From: Globisporangium splendens
Taxonomy: Eukaryota; Oomycota; Peronosporomycetes; Pythiales; Pythiaceae
Assembly (NCBI GenBank): GCA_006386115.1
Contig: VFIW01000098.1
Location: forward strand, 1-64,000
DNA: 64,000 nt
Direction: 5' to 3'
Of the stretch, positions 31,562 to 42,133 are shown one piece after another. A program made the translations under genes and the position numbers. Below the pieces are notes generated by a model, which was not told where the DNA came from, made no database searches, and was given only the letters and a program-made list of their open reading frames with translations. Positions within the stretch are counted from its first letter, which is position 1, and each line of letters begins with the position of its first letter.

Positions 31562-34499
31562 GGCCCTCCGTTTATATTGTCTGTGCTTTCGCCAAACAAG
31601 ATGGCTCTCTTCTTTCTAAGCGGATCTGCGCAATTCGCATCACATTGCAAAGTAAAGTAAGCAACCGACACGAGCGGCAAATATGGCAGCACTTCCAATA
31701 AAACAAACACGGCAATGCGTACCGTTGGTCAAATGTTTAGTGATGCTGTCTGCCTGTCCTCTTCGCGCGATCCTCGTTGCCTTTTTGTTATCAGTCGCAC
31801 TGGAGTTTTTGCAGCTAGCTTCGTGCCGTTTTTCTTTCTTTTTTCTGTTTTGTATATGGTAATGTGTATACCGACTCGAAATACTGCCAAGACCGCATGC
31901 ACACACGCCATTAGCAACCCGCGCTTTGGCAACAACAACAATAAACAGACTCACTTTTTCGCTCGCTCTCTCGCACTAATTATTTCTGCTCTTGCTTGTG
32001 GTTTCTTCTGCCTGCTTGTGTTTCTCGTTGCCGCTTCACAAATAGAGAGACACGAGACCGCACTCGCTTGCTCGCTCCCGCCCCAACGCTCAGTCCGTCC
32101 CTCGCAGCGCGTTCGGCGTCTGAGAAAAACTGCGTTTGGCGCCTTCTCTTCTCGCTTCTTCTTCCTCCTCTTTTTTTTTTTTCGGCGCTGGTGCGGCGTT
32201 CGGCGTCGTGCCAAAATAACCAACGCGTAATTTGCATCCGGCGTCCGATTGGGAGACACGTGCGCGCGTCACGGGTTGGTCCAATCAGCGCGCTGAGTCG
32301 TCCGCCAATGAGCGTGCTGGAAATCGTCGAGCGAGTCCGTCGGTGGCCCAATCACATTGCACAAAGTCAGTGTGACAGGGAGAGCGGAAAAGTTCTTGTG
32401 ATCTCAGACAGTCACGCAAACACAATCGAACGGGTGGGATGGAGAAAATAACCAACGTCCGTTTGAGTCGAATTGATGGGTTGAAGCAAGATGGACCGCG
32501 AAACGGTGCGAGAACTCGGAGAATCCTACACACACACACTCTCCCGTGCAGTGGTTCTTTTGCACATCTACCAACATGCAATTTCGAAATATGCTTCGAT
32601 GAGTCAAATTACACAGGTCTCACTTCCTGCAGCAAAGACTGTTTCTGACCCATAAAACTTTCAACTGAACAATATATAATACTCAAACGACAGGCTCTAG
32701 ACAGAGGGATCTGTTTGCGAAATCAACGCCAGAAAGCGAATTTGGATATAGGATTTTGTATGCCTTTCGACAAGGGTACACTCGGGATGGACGCATGCAT
32801 CAATCTGTCAAGCCTCTCGTTTTCAACAACCAGCATGTGAGTGGGTTGACGACAGGCGTCGTGTCTGCTGCACGACTGTACTGTGTGGGAGCCATTCATT
32901 CTCGACGCAGTCGCACACTGTTTCTCTCTAGCTGAGGAAAAATCAAGAAGAAGCTATTCGCCACCTTGCTGCATCAGTGAAATCGAGAACGCGGTACTTT
33001 TAACACAGCGAGTGCAGGTCGACGCTACGAAAAAGCACGACTCAAGAATGCAGCGTTATCTTTTGTTGCGGCTGCCGAAAGGCGCGTGCCAAGGCGCCTC
33101 TTCTGTTGGCGGCTCGCTTTTTGTCAACCAGCAAGATGTCTCGACCGACGCTAGCCGAAGAGGAACTGCGGCAAAGGCTCTTTTTAAATGCTCTCTTTCA
33201 GCAGCAAAGACGCGCAGCACCCGATGCCCAATCCGGGTGTATTCATAAAATTGTTTCTCTTCAACATTAAGCCCTCTGTGATGGATGCCATCATTGGAAG
33301 GACGCTCTGGTTCGGCAACGTCGATCTTTGAGGCGCATGTCTTTGTGCGCAGCGACCGCATTGCGATATGGCAAGGGCAAGAGCTTGACCATTGGTATAA
33401 CCCATTTAACCAGACACGACTCTCTAGGAGTTAGCGCAGCTGGCATTGCTTCACCAAGGTACGCAAGTGTGTGGGACTTGAAAACAAGCGAAAGGGGCTC
33501 ATGTTGAAGTCATCGCTGCTCTTTAGAGAAAAACTCGTGTTGACACACTCTGTAGAATGCAAATGGTGATCGCAGGTGCTGTTTTGTCAAGCTCTCCCTT
33601 GGCATGCATATCATGACGATGATTGAGCCACAACATAGTCCTCATGCGTCGTTCCCCGTTGCTGCATGCGCAATCTGCTTCACCTGTAGTCAAACGTTTT
33701 GTTTTGTTGGACACGTGTGTGTCTCAATGAGCTTCAGTGCTGCGCCACAGCTCCCAGCTCTGATGTCATCTTTGCGACTGATCACGAAGCCTTCCGTAAG
33801 ACAGGTTGACAACCAGATTGGCAAGGAATGCTTCTGGAGTCGATAGCACTGGGGTATCAGCATGAGATTGTAATAATAGCCACTTGCTTTCCTCCATTGC
33901 TGCAATATACATGTCCACTCTGTAGAAGTTCAAATCCACCGAGTTCTCTCACGCTGTCACATTGTTTGAGAACAACACCAGTCTCAAGAGGACGCATCCC
34001 AGCTTGCAGTGTTGGCGTCGGCGCTGTTCCTCCTCTCGAGTCAGTATTCAAGTGTGCTTCGACGGGAGCCATCGTCCAATTTCAATGAACGCGTCCCAGT
34101 TTATTCAGGATTTTCTTCCAGGTCGACAATCTCGGTGCCCTGTAAGTTATCTCTGGGCATGTACGCGTCGCATCAGAACGCGAAAGTTGGACACAAGAAG
34201 AAGAAAATAAAACACTTCTTCCCTTGCGCACGTCCCCCACGCGTCGACACTTTTGCGCATATTGACAAAGGGCAGAACAGCACCGTACGCTCGCGAAAAG
34301 GGACCACTTGGTTTATTTATCCGACGAATGGGACCGGGAGTTTTCCTCTGAATCTCGACTTCGACCGAGGAACACGCCCAGGCGAGTCATCGAAAACACA
34401 CGCTACCACTCTCGCACTGGGCTTGCTTTTCACACCGACGATGATCGGGTTCATTCATGAATCAACCTCGTGAGCCACACGCACGAAGCAACTTCCATT
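31562..34499. other. Intergenic region with CCAAT cluster
   Basis: No supported gene. The 5' flank of ATG1 includes CCAAT/ATTGG boxes at 32248-32252, 32281-32285, 32305-32309 and 32348-32352. A poly-T tract lies at about 32170. Confidence 0.55.
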
Positions 34500-35075
34500 A
34501 TGATCGCAACACAACGCTTGAGCTCTCCAGAGCCACATGAAGCTGCTCCCGTGATGGCGGTATTGAAGACCACATCGTCCATGCCACGCTCGACTGTAAA
34601 GCTCCGCTTGTCACGCATATCCCAAAGCATGCTGAATCTGTTCGCAAGCCATCGATCGCGCCACCTACGCTCGGTGTCGTCCACAAATGAACGTCTTGCC
34701 ATTGACAAACCACGCCTGGCGAAGCTGAAGAAATGCGCAAGCGTTGGCGCACCACCCACGGCAAAGACTAGCTGGGGAATGATTCCTGTGCTGAACGAAT
34801 TGGAGAAGCACCCGTCGTTCTGCCAGACTGAAGGTGACCGAGCTGTTTCGGGATTGCTGCGCCGTCGCTCGTCTCAAAGCGTGTGCTTGAATTGCAGGGG
34901 TCTCTTTTTCAAGGAGCTCAGCGGCGTGGACGCCGATTTCTGCAGTCTGGACTGCCAAACGACGCACCGATACGTCCACGACTTGCAGGACGTCATCGAT
35001 GTGGAGCTCGACGGGTCGTGCAGCTGGAGCGACGAGACTTGCAGCACCTTGGCGAGTGGATTCTCCAGCTCTTGA
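34500..35075 (+). CDS. FCS-type zinc-finger protein
   Basis: 191 residues from the ATG at 34500. The first two thirds are basic and Ser-rich. Residues about 140-165 read CLNCRGLFFKELSGVDADFC then SLDC: C-x2-C, a 14-residue spacer, and FCSxxC. This resembles the FCS-like zinc finger (FLZ) of plants and similar oomycete proteins. Such fingers bind kinases or other proteins rather than DNA. A Ser-rich tail follows. No intron is needed. The function is not known and the family assignment is tentative. Confidence 0.7.
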   Translation: MIATQRLSSPEPHEAAPVMAVLKTTSSMPRSTVKLRLSRISQSMLNLFASHRSRHLRSVSSTNERLAIDKPRLAKLKKCASVGAPPTAKTSWGMIPVLNELEKHPSFCQTEGDRAVSGLLRRRSSQSVCLNCRGLFFKELSGVDADFCSLDCQTTHRYVHDLQDVIDVELDGSCSWSDETCSTLASGFSSS

Positions 35076-35299
35076 CGCGCGCTCTAAGCGTCGAATGTGT
35101 GAGGCAGGTCTAGGCGGGTTGTACAAGTAGCAAGTATTTTCACCTCGTGTCTTTAGACCTCTACAAGAATAATTAGCCCCTGTGAGCTGTGTTTGTGGAG
35201 AGACGCACACAATCTGTGGCTTTCCAACAGTTGCATGTGCCTCACGACGCCTCTGACCTTTTCAATACTGACACTTCGCTTCGGCAAACGCAGAGTTGA

Positions 35300-36145
35300 A
35301 TGATGATCGTCGAGGTGAGTAAAGAAAACTGCATCCGCGCAGCGGGCGACGGCGATAGCGACACAGTGGCGCGCTACTTTGAACAGCAGCAGCTTCAGCC
35401 GTTGTCTACGAAACAGCACACGCCAGACGAAGTGCCTACAGATGCCAATCACAACTCAATCTCAAGTGAACACGTCCCACATGCCTCAAATGCGATGCTG
35501 ATTGCGCTTGAAGAGACGACTCGAACGCTCTTTGATGAGGCAATAGCGAATGGGCAGCGTGGCGTCGTTGAGGTGCTGCTCGTGTCGCCAGTAGTGAGAA
35601 AGTGCAGTCGCCACGTTTTGAGTCGTATCCTCCCCGATCTGTTGATTGCTGCAATCGAGGAAGACTACGTGGACATTGTCCAGTGCGTTCTTGAACACAG
35701 TGCCGACGCGAACGCAGCAACCTCCCAGGTCGACGCCACTCCACTTTGTAAAGCCGCAGCCATGGGATCTCTCGACATCGTCCAAGTGCTCGTCTCCCAT
35801 GGCGCGAATGTGAGTGCACGCGATGAGGCCACGGACAGAACAGGGCTTCATGAAGCGGCCACACAAGGAGATGCAGACGTGGTCGACTTTCTCCTCGCGA
35901 AGGGGGCAGGCATCAACGTGCAGGACAGCAAACGCAGCGAAACGCCGCTGATCTGCGCTGTGAAGAAGGACAACAGCCGTGTCGTGCGCAAGCTCATTGA
36001 CGCCAAGGCGCAACTGAACGTTGTGAACAGCTTTGGCAGCACTGCGCTGCATATCGCAAACGTCGAGGGCCAACGCGAGATTCGGCGACTTTTGGAAGCA
36101 GCTGGCGCTCAAGTGCTTGAGATCCCGAGGACGCCGCGACGATAG
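35300..36145 (+). CDS. Ankyrin-repeat protein
   Basis: 281 residues from the ATG at 35300. After a helical N-terminal part, residues about 125-275 form at least four ankyrin repeats (TPLCKAAAMGSLDIVQVLVS, TGLHEAATQGDADVVDFLLA, TPLICAVKKDNSRVVRKLID, TALHIANVEGQREIRRLLEA). There is no catalytic domain. It is probably an intracellular binding scaffold; the partner is unknown. Confidence 0.85.
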   Translation: MMIVEVSKENCIRAAGDGDSDTVARYFEQQQLQPLSTKQHTPDEVPTDANHNSISSEHVPHASNAMLIALEETTRTLFDEAIANGQRGVVEVLLVSPVVRKCSRHVLSRILPDLLIAAIEEDYVDIVQCVLEHSADANAATSQVDATPLCKAAAMGSLDIVQVLVSHGANVSARDEATDRTGLHEAATQGDADVVDFLLAKGAGINVQDSKRSETPLICAVKKDNSRVVRKLIDAKAQLNVVNSFGSTALHIANVEGQREIRRLLEAAGAQVLEIPRTPRR

Positions 36146-36323
36146 ATGAGCTCACTCAAAGACAGAAGTGCTTCACGGAGTTCTTTATCCATACGATAAA
36201 TTCATGTTTGTGGTTTTTGTTAAGATGTGCTTTTTTCTTGGTGCATACATATATATCTAACGACTTTCCGTCCGAGTCCATCCGAGAACTTGTCAGCTCT
36301 CGAACTTTCAGCACGCGAGACGC

Positions 36324-36944
36324 CTACAGTGCGTGGTGGTGCGCGTTTGCTTGTTCATGTTCTGCGTGCTCTTCCTCTTCGTCTGGGGCGACGAACCGCC
36401 CGTGGGTGGCCATGTAGTCGTGGAACGCCATGGAGCCCAACAGCAGCAGCACGACGGCGCCCTGGCCGTAGATACGCGTGTGCATGATCTGCTGCGAGCG
36501 CGCGATGGCGTGGTTCGTGGTCTGGAACGCAAAGATGCCACCGACGAGCGGCACGCCCACCGTCGCGAGCGTGCGGTACGGGTAGTCGTAGACAAAGTTA
36601 GCGACGCGCTGGTAGGTCTTGAGCTTGCGGTTCTCGTTGAATTTCTTCTCGACGTAGTTGGGGTCAAGCGACTCGAGGTACTTTTGCGGATCACGCGCGC
36701 CGTTCAGCAGTCTCTTCTCGGAGACGATCGTGAACGCACCGAGGAAGCTGGAGACGACGAGCCCCCACTTGCCACTGATGCCCAGACGCGTGCGAAACGC
36801 AGTCCAGTTCCTGTTGGCCGTGTACACGCCCGTGCCCACGATGGACGCAGCGATGGCACCGGCCTTGAGACCGCTCGTGTACGCGTGGATGGAGATGATG
36901 TCGCGGGCCTCCTTGGAGTCCTTCATTTCGATGGCCTTCTGCAT
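36324..36944 (-). CDS. HIG1-domain mitochondrial protein
   Basis: 206 residues. Two hydrophobic segments near the N-terminus (about 25-65) are followed by a conserved block and a C-terminal hairpin. SQQIMHTRIYGQG matches the HIG1 motif (Q/I)x3(R/H)xRx3Q, and VVLLLLGSMAFHDYM is the second helix. HIG1 proteins (Rcf1/HIGD) sit in the mitochondrial inner membrane and stabilise respiratory complexes. The ATG at 36944 is chosen because an upstream in-frame ATG (37007) overlaps the initiator element at 36990-37005. The tail is acidic and His-rich. A second, broken copy lies at 41391. Confidence 0.82.
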   Translation of the reverse strand: MQKAIEMKDSKEARDIISIHAYTSGLKAGAIAASIVGTGVYTANRNWTAFRTRLGISGKWGLVVSSFLGAFTIVSEKRLLNGARDPQKYLESLDPNYVEKKFNENRKLKTYQRVANFVYDYPYRTLATVGVPLVGGIFAFQTTNHAIARSQQIMHTRIYGQGAVVLLLLGSMAFHDYMATHGRFVAPDEEEEHAEHEQANAHHHAL

Positions 36945-36989
36945 GGTGGCTTGGGGGATTAGATGTATTTGAGGTGGAGTCTTGCTCGT

Positions 36990-37005
36990 GAATTGCAAAG
37001 TGAGC
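36990..37005 (-). promoter_or_regulatory. Oomycete initiator + flanking element
   Basis: Minus-strand GCTCACTTTGCAATTC is a near-perfect oomycete core promoter. CCAAT/ATTGG boxes follow upstream at 37076, 37146, 37170-37179 and 37206. Confidence 0.8.
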
Positions 37006-39432
37006 ATCGTAGCGCTACGCTTTGGCGGAGCCTCGTAGGTCCCCCCTCCTCATCGGACGGACCCTCGAGAATCATCCAATATTCCCTTGCGTCTCTATGC
37101 GCGAAAACTGTGTTCATGTCGCCTCAAGTGACAAGCATGTAAGCGCCAATCAGACGGCTTCAAACACCTATTGGCCAATCGCAGTCAATGTGGCTCGGAT
37201 GTTATCCAATCAAATGCAAGATCGAGGTGGTCGTGTCTCTGCACTTGATTTCGCCTTCAAAACACGGTCGTCGCAAGGTTGAAGTTTCCTCTCTCCACAA
37301 ATAACCGAAAATTCCCAGTAATTGCATATTTCCATTGGTATCCCTCAGTCACTTGCCATTTTATGAAAGACAAGACGTGAACAGATGAACCTTGTTTTTG
37401 CATACATCTCTTCGCTCAAGTCTCCTTCGAGAACAACCAAAATGAACAGAAAATCATAAACCTCAGGGCATCGCAGATGTTGTCGCTCGCAGGTCAGGCG
37501 CTCGAAGACTGAGAAAAAAGACAATAAAAACAAGCGCTGCGGCTCAGATGTCGAGCACTGAAGCCACAAGATTCCGCCGATGCAGGGTACACTTTCATCC
37601 GACCACAGATGTGCACTCAAGGGAAATCGTTTCGGTCTGGAGAAACTCAGAGATTTGCAAACATTTCAACCAGGCGACTGCCGTTTGGCCTTGTTTCATG
37701 CAGCCCTGGTGCAAAAGACAAGGTTCGCTGTGGGCTTTGGGTCTCACCGAGAAGAAATTAAGGTATCGAATAGCGGAGACTCACGGTATGGGCGAACGCA
37801 TTTGGCTTGTTTAAACTTCGCTGCTGTTGTGCTTGGCATTTCGCGCTTTACTACAAAGCTGCAATCAGGATTCTCAGCAGGTCGAGTGCATTACAGTACT
37901 GCAACTCGACTGCGCGACAGCATTGCACATCCACAATGGTGCCGTGGGAAGCAGCACCCGACGTGTGCTCGTTGGATCTCGCGATCGTGTTACCTAGTAA
38001 AAGATACTTTGACCCAACAAATATCGAGCGGCTGTGATAGGTTTCGGTTGCTTCAGCACCTGCAGACAACTCATCAAGGTTGTCCTCTCGTGTCCTTGAG
38101 TTCAGATGAATGGACGATCGCCCAGAACAGACGAAACAAACGGGCATCGTCTGAGGTCAGGCAGTCTTGGATCTGGGTCAGGCACATGCAAAAAAGAAAG
38201 GGCAGCGATTTTTCCGCCGTTGCAATCTTGCAGTTGGGGGAGAAACGTGGCAGCGGATACCGTATCCTGCCGCCGCTCTGATCGACCACTCGTTCACTCA
38301 TCCATCACCATGTAGACACAAAAGAAAGCACCGCATTTCTATGGCTGAGACTGGAAAGCTCAGACGTGTCATTTTATCGAGGAAAGCGCAAAATACAGGT
38401 CGGCAATGAGACTGGCAATTGCTTCAACTGTTTCTGAAACACTTGGGGTACTGCACTGCATCAAGTTGTCTTGCGTTGTCCTACCTGCAGGCTTCGTTGA
38501 AACTTCCACAGAGGTCATCCGTGTGTCGTCCTCACGACTTGACCCTTCAACGGAAGCACATAAAAAGAGGGCGGCAAGGTCCGCACTGCACCGCGTGGCG
38601 TAGGCAGTAGAGGCCGACTGGCTGAGCATCACGGTCCAGTTTCTTGCCCAACCCCAGACTGCATCAAGCAGCTCGCATGTTTTGCCGGTCAAGGCAGTCA
38701 GTGACTTGTAAAACACTAACACCTGGAATGCACACACAGCTTTGATTTGACTAGGGACAGAAATCATAGGCTGATCCACTGCGTCCACCACCACACCGGG
38801 ACTGCATGGTCGTTGTCGTCGACGGTTCTTACTGCCTCACTCAGTTCTTGAAAACACCTATCACCGAGTGAAGATTTTGGAAAGCCGTGGCGATGGTGTT
38901 CAAAGGCGTCGTGAACGCTTGACGAGCTGCCGCGCACTTCTCTTGAATTCGCGAACGTCATCACGATGCTGCGCGAAGACCTTTCGTTTTGACCAAGCGC
39001 ATTGGTGCAATGCACTCACGACATGTTCGATCTGGAAGGAAACGCATTTTTCTTCAAGCAGATGCGAAGCGGCTCTGAAGCGCATCGCACTCGACCGGCG
39101 TCTCCAAAATCGTCGGGCTCAGCCTCCGTGCAGTAATCTATTCCCATGCTGTGCAATTCGTACAAGAATCCCGAGTGCTGGACACAAGTGGCAAACAAGG
39201 AGCATGCTACCCACCCTATCTCCTTTCCAACAGTCGAGCGAGGGCAAGGAAGTATTCTGGTGGTGTGATTGCTGCGTTCTCCAAGCGATACCCTAGTGGC
39301 TTGACGTCAATTGCAAGTGCTCGCAAAGGCTAGAATGACCCATGACAAGCAAACGTTAGCAAGCTTTTTTGTGGTGTTGTTGGTCTAAAAAAGGGAGAGA
39401 TGTGTGTATTAAATGCACGATACGTTGCGCGC
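37006..39432. other. Intergenic region
   Basis: A four-box CCAAT cluster (37076-37210) belongs to the HIG1 promoter. The rest holds no gene I can support; an open frame at 37580-38281 has no recognisable features. Confidence 0.55.
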
Positions 39433-40322
39433 TTATTTTTCCACCTTGGAGACGACACCGGCACCGATGGTGCGGCCACCTTCACGGATAGAGAACTTCA
39501 TACCAGCTTCCAACGCGATCGGCGAGATCAACTCGATATCGATGGCCGTGTTGTCACCTGGCATGACCATCTCCGTGCCAGCCTTGAGCAAAATGTTGCC
39601 CGTCACATCGGCGGTACGGAAAAAGAACTGCGGACGGTAGTTGCTGAAAAATGGCGTGTGACGGCCACCTTCTTCCTTCTTCAACACGTACACTTCGGCT
39701 TCGAACTTGGTGTGAGGAGCGATGGTGCCTGGCTTGCAGAGCACTTGGCCACGCAACACATCGTCACGCTTGAGACCACGGAGCAAGAGACCGACGTTGT
39801 CACCGGCTTGGCCACGGTCCAGCTGCTTCTTGAACATTTCGACACCCGTGCACGTGGTCTTGGTCGACGTTGGGCGGATACCGACAAGTTCGACTTCATC
39901 ACCCGTGTTGATGATACCTTGTTCCACACGGCCACTGACGACGGTACCACGACCCGAGATCGAGAACACGTCTTCCACAGGCATGAGGAATGGCTTTTCA
40001 AAGTCACGCGTTGGGTTTGGGATGTACGTGTCGACTTCCTCCATGAGCTTGAGCACGGCGTCGCGACCAATGCTGTGGTCGCGGTCTTCCACGGCGGCGA
40101 GCGCAGACCCACGCACGACTGGGATCTCGTCGGCTGGGAAGTCGTACACGTCCAAGAGTTCACGGATCTCCATTTCGACCAACTCGAGCAATTCCTCGTC
40201 ATCAACCTGGTCGACCTTGTTCATGAACACGACAAGCGCTGGCACACCGACCTGACGCGCGAGCAAGATGTGCTCACGGGTCTGTGGCATTGGACCATCG
40301 CCGGCCGACACGACCAAGATGC

Positions 40323-40356
<34 letters not shown>

Positions 40357-40671
40357 CTTGACGTAATCGGCGTGACCAGGGCAGTCGACGTGGGCGTAGT
40401 GGCGGTTCGCGGTTTCGTACTCGACATGGGCGGTCGAGATGGTGATACCACGGGCGCGCTCCTCAGGAGCCTTGTCGATGTCTTCGTAGCTCGTGAAGGT
40501 GGCGCCGCCCGTCTCGGCGAGCACCTTGGTGATGGCGGCCGTGAGCGTGGTCTTGCCGTGGTCGACGTGGCCGATGGTGCCGACGTTCAAGTGGGGCTTC
40601 GTGCGCTCGAAGGTGGCCATGCCGCGCGCGGCCACATTCTTGGCGGACTTGGCGAGCAATTGGCGGAACAT
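39433..40671 (-). CDS. TUFM: Mitochondrial elongation factor Tu
   Basis: 412 residues from the ATG at 40671. [20 protein letters not shown] is a typical mitochondrial targeting leader. Then come the G motifs GHVDHGKTT (G1), GITI (G2), DCPGHADY (G3), NKVD (G4) and GSAL (G5), followed by EF-Tu domains 2 and 3 through to AGVVSKVEK. It delivers aminoacyl-tRNA to mitochondrial ribosomes. High GC and codon bias fit strong expression. An in-frame upstream ATG (40731) would precede the transit peptide and is less likely. Confidence 0.95.
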
Positions 40672-41315
40672 ATTGGGGGCGATGTTGGCGCTTGCGATCA
40701 GGTGCGAAGATGGGAATTCGTTCGGCGCCACTCACTCGTTGGATCTGCGCTGTCGCCAAAAGCTCACGGGCCAGTGGGTCGCAGGGTGCTAGAACAACAG
40801 GTCGGGTTTAGCTGGCTTTGATGGGTCTCTTCGGTCTAAAGAGCAAGGAGAAGCCCACAAACGGGTTTAACGGGTTTTGCAGAGACAACAATTCAGGCCC
40901 ACCCGTTGCTTACGGCCTGGGTGGTTGTTGACCTCACAATTCAAGCTTCTTTTGACCAATCAGAATGAGCTCTGCATAAAAACACAGTCACAACCGGTAT
41001 CATACCGGTATTGCAAACGAAGCACCGTACTCCGCAATAGTCTTCTCACCAAAAAATGACCTTGTCAGCCACATTGCAAAAATGTCGAGGACGCTTTTAC
41101 AAGAATGCGACGAGCCCGACAACGAAATCTTACCCGTTGCCTGGTGCAGTATTATAACACGCCGGAGCCATGTCTGACGAAATCCAGCCCTCACAGGCGC
41201 CAAGGGAGCTCAGCGCGTGAGATTAGTAGCCTGAGTGACGTACTGGTCTCCTGCACTCAGTGGATGCCGTTCACCACCCTTCTGACGGACGTCGGTTCAC
41301 ACCCGATCCAGTCGA
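40672..41315. promoter_or_regulatory. Divergent promoter region of EF-Tu and HIG1 copy
   Basis: It contains CCAAT at 40956-40960 and a perfect palindrome ACCGGTAT-C-ATACCGGT at 40993-41009. No gene is seen. Confidence 0.5.
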
Positions 41316-41331
41316 TCATTTCCACATTCAC
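41316..41331 (+). promoter_or_regulatory. Oomycete initiator + flanking element
   Basis: TCATTTCCACATTCAC fits the core promoter 60 bp before the ATG at 41391, so the broken HIG1 copy keeps its promoter. Confidence 0.7.
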
Positions 41332-41390
41332 AAACTACAGCAGCAGCAGCAACAACAGCAACAAAGTCAAGAACCCCAAGTCTCAGCACC

Positions 41391-41987
41391 ATGGAGACCA
41401 GCTCGTCTGCCATCGTCGCCCCAACGTCTGCGCGCGATGTCATCACGATGCACGCGTACACGAGCGGGCTCAAGGCGGATACACTCACGTCCCTCGTCGT
41501 CGGCTCGGGGGTGTGCATTGCGAACACGTACTCCCAGGCATTCTGAACGCACCTCGGCGTGAGCGGCAAGTGGGGACTCGTCGTCTCCGGTTTCCTCGGC
41601 ACGTTTGCGATCGTGTCGGATAAGGCGCTCGTCGCCGGCACGCGGAACCCAGAAAAGTACATCGCGTCGCTCAACCCAAACTACGTGGGTGAGAAGAAGG
41701 CGCGCTCGCAATTGAAAGCGCACCAGCGGTTCGCCAACTATTTGTACGACCACCCGTACCGCACCCTGGTAGTCGTAGGTGTCCCACTCGTCGGTGGCAT
41801 CTTTGCGTACCAGAGTGCGAACCACTCGATCGCGCGGTCACAGCAGATCATGCACACGCGCATTTATGGACAAGGCGCCGTGGTGCTACTGCTGCTCGGG
41901 TCCACGGCGTTCCACGACTACATGGCCAAGCGCGGCCGCTTCGAAGAAGTGGATGGCAGCGACAACAAATCGCTTGCCGAGCTTTGA
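41391..41987 (+). pseudogene. HIG1-domain paralog with in-frame TGA
   Basis: The frame from the ATG at 41391 aligns along its length with the HIG1 protein at 36324-36944 (HAYTSGLKA, SGKWGLVVS, HPYRTLVVVGVPLVGGIFAY, RSQQIMHTRIYGQGAVVLLL). At 41544-41546 it reads TGA where the intact gene has an Arg codon (AFRTRLG versus AF-stop-THLG). A CGA-to-TGA transition explains it. The frame stays open on both sides and the C-terminus (FEEVDGSDNKSLAEL) is intact. The locus is either a recent pseudogene, a readthrough case, or a base error. A CAG/AAC-rich tract (41338-41366) lies in the leader. Confidence 0.82.
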
Positions 41988-42133
41988 TTCCCGATGCTGG
42001 ACAAAAGCAGCAGCACAGATATGCAATGACGCTCGGTTTTATTTCTTTCATTTATATAGACGCGAGTGCTCGACGAGAGAAAGACTACTGCATAGAGACT
42101 CGATAAACCACAAAGAATGCACTGCTTCGTTTA

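Noticed and set aside
33136..33270. Small frame MSRPTLAEEELRQRLF...
   Set aside because: Looks protein-like for ~40 residues, but no domain, no partner exon that I could join with confidence, and no promoter element.
37580..38281. 234-codon plus-strand frame
   Set aside because: No recognisable domain, no codon bias like the neighbours, and overlapping frames of similar quality on the other strand.
39433..40671. Bacterial contamination suggested by EF-Tu
   Set aside because: A mitochondrial targeting leader is present and the flanking genes are eukaryotic.
39400..40821. 473-codon plus-strand frame opposite EF-Tu
   Set aside because: Antisense shadow of a strongly biased, high-GC gene; the His/Asp/Val-rich product has no domain.
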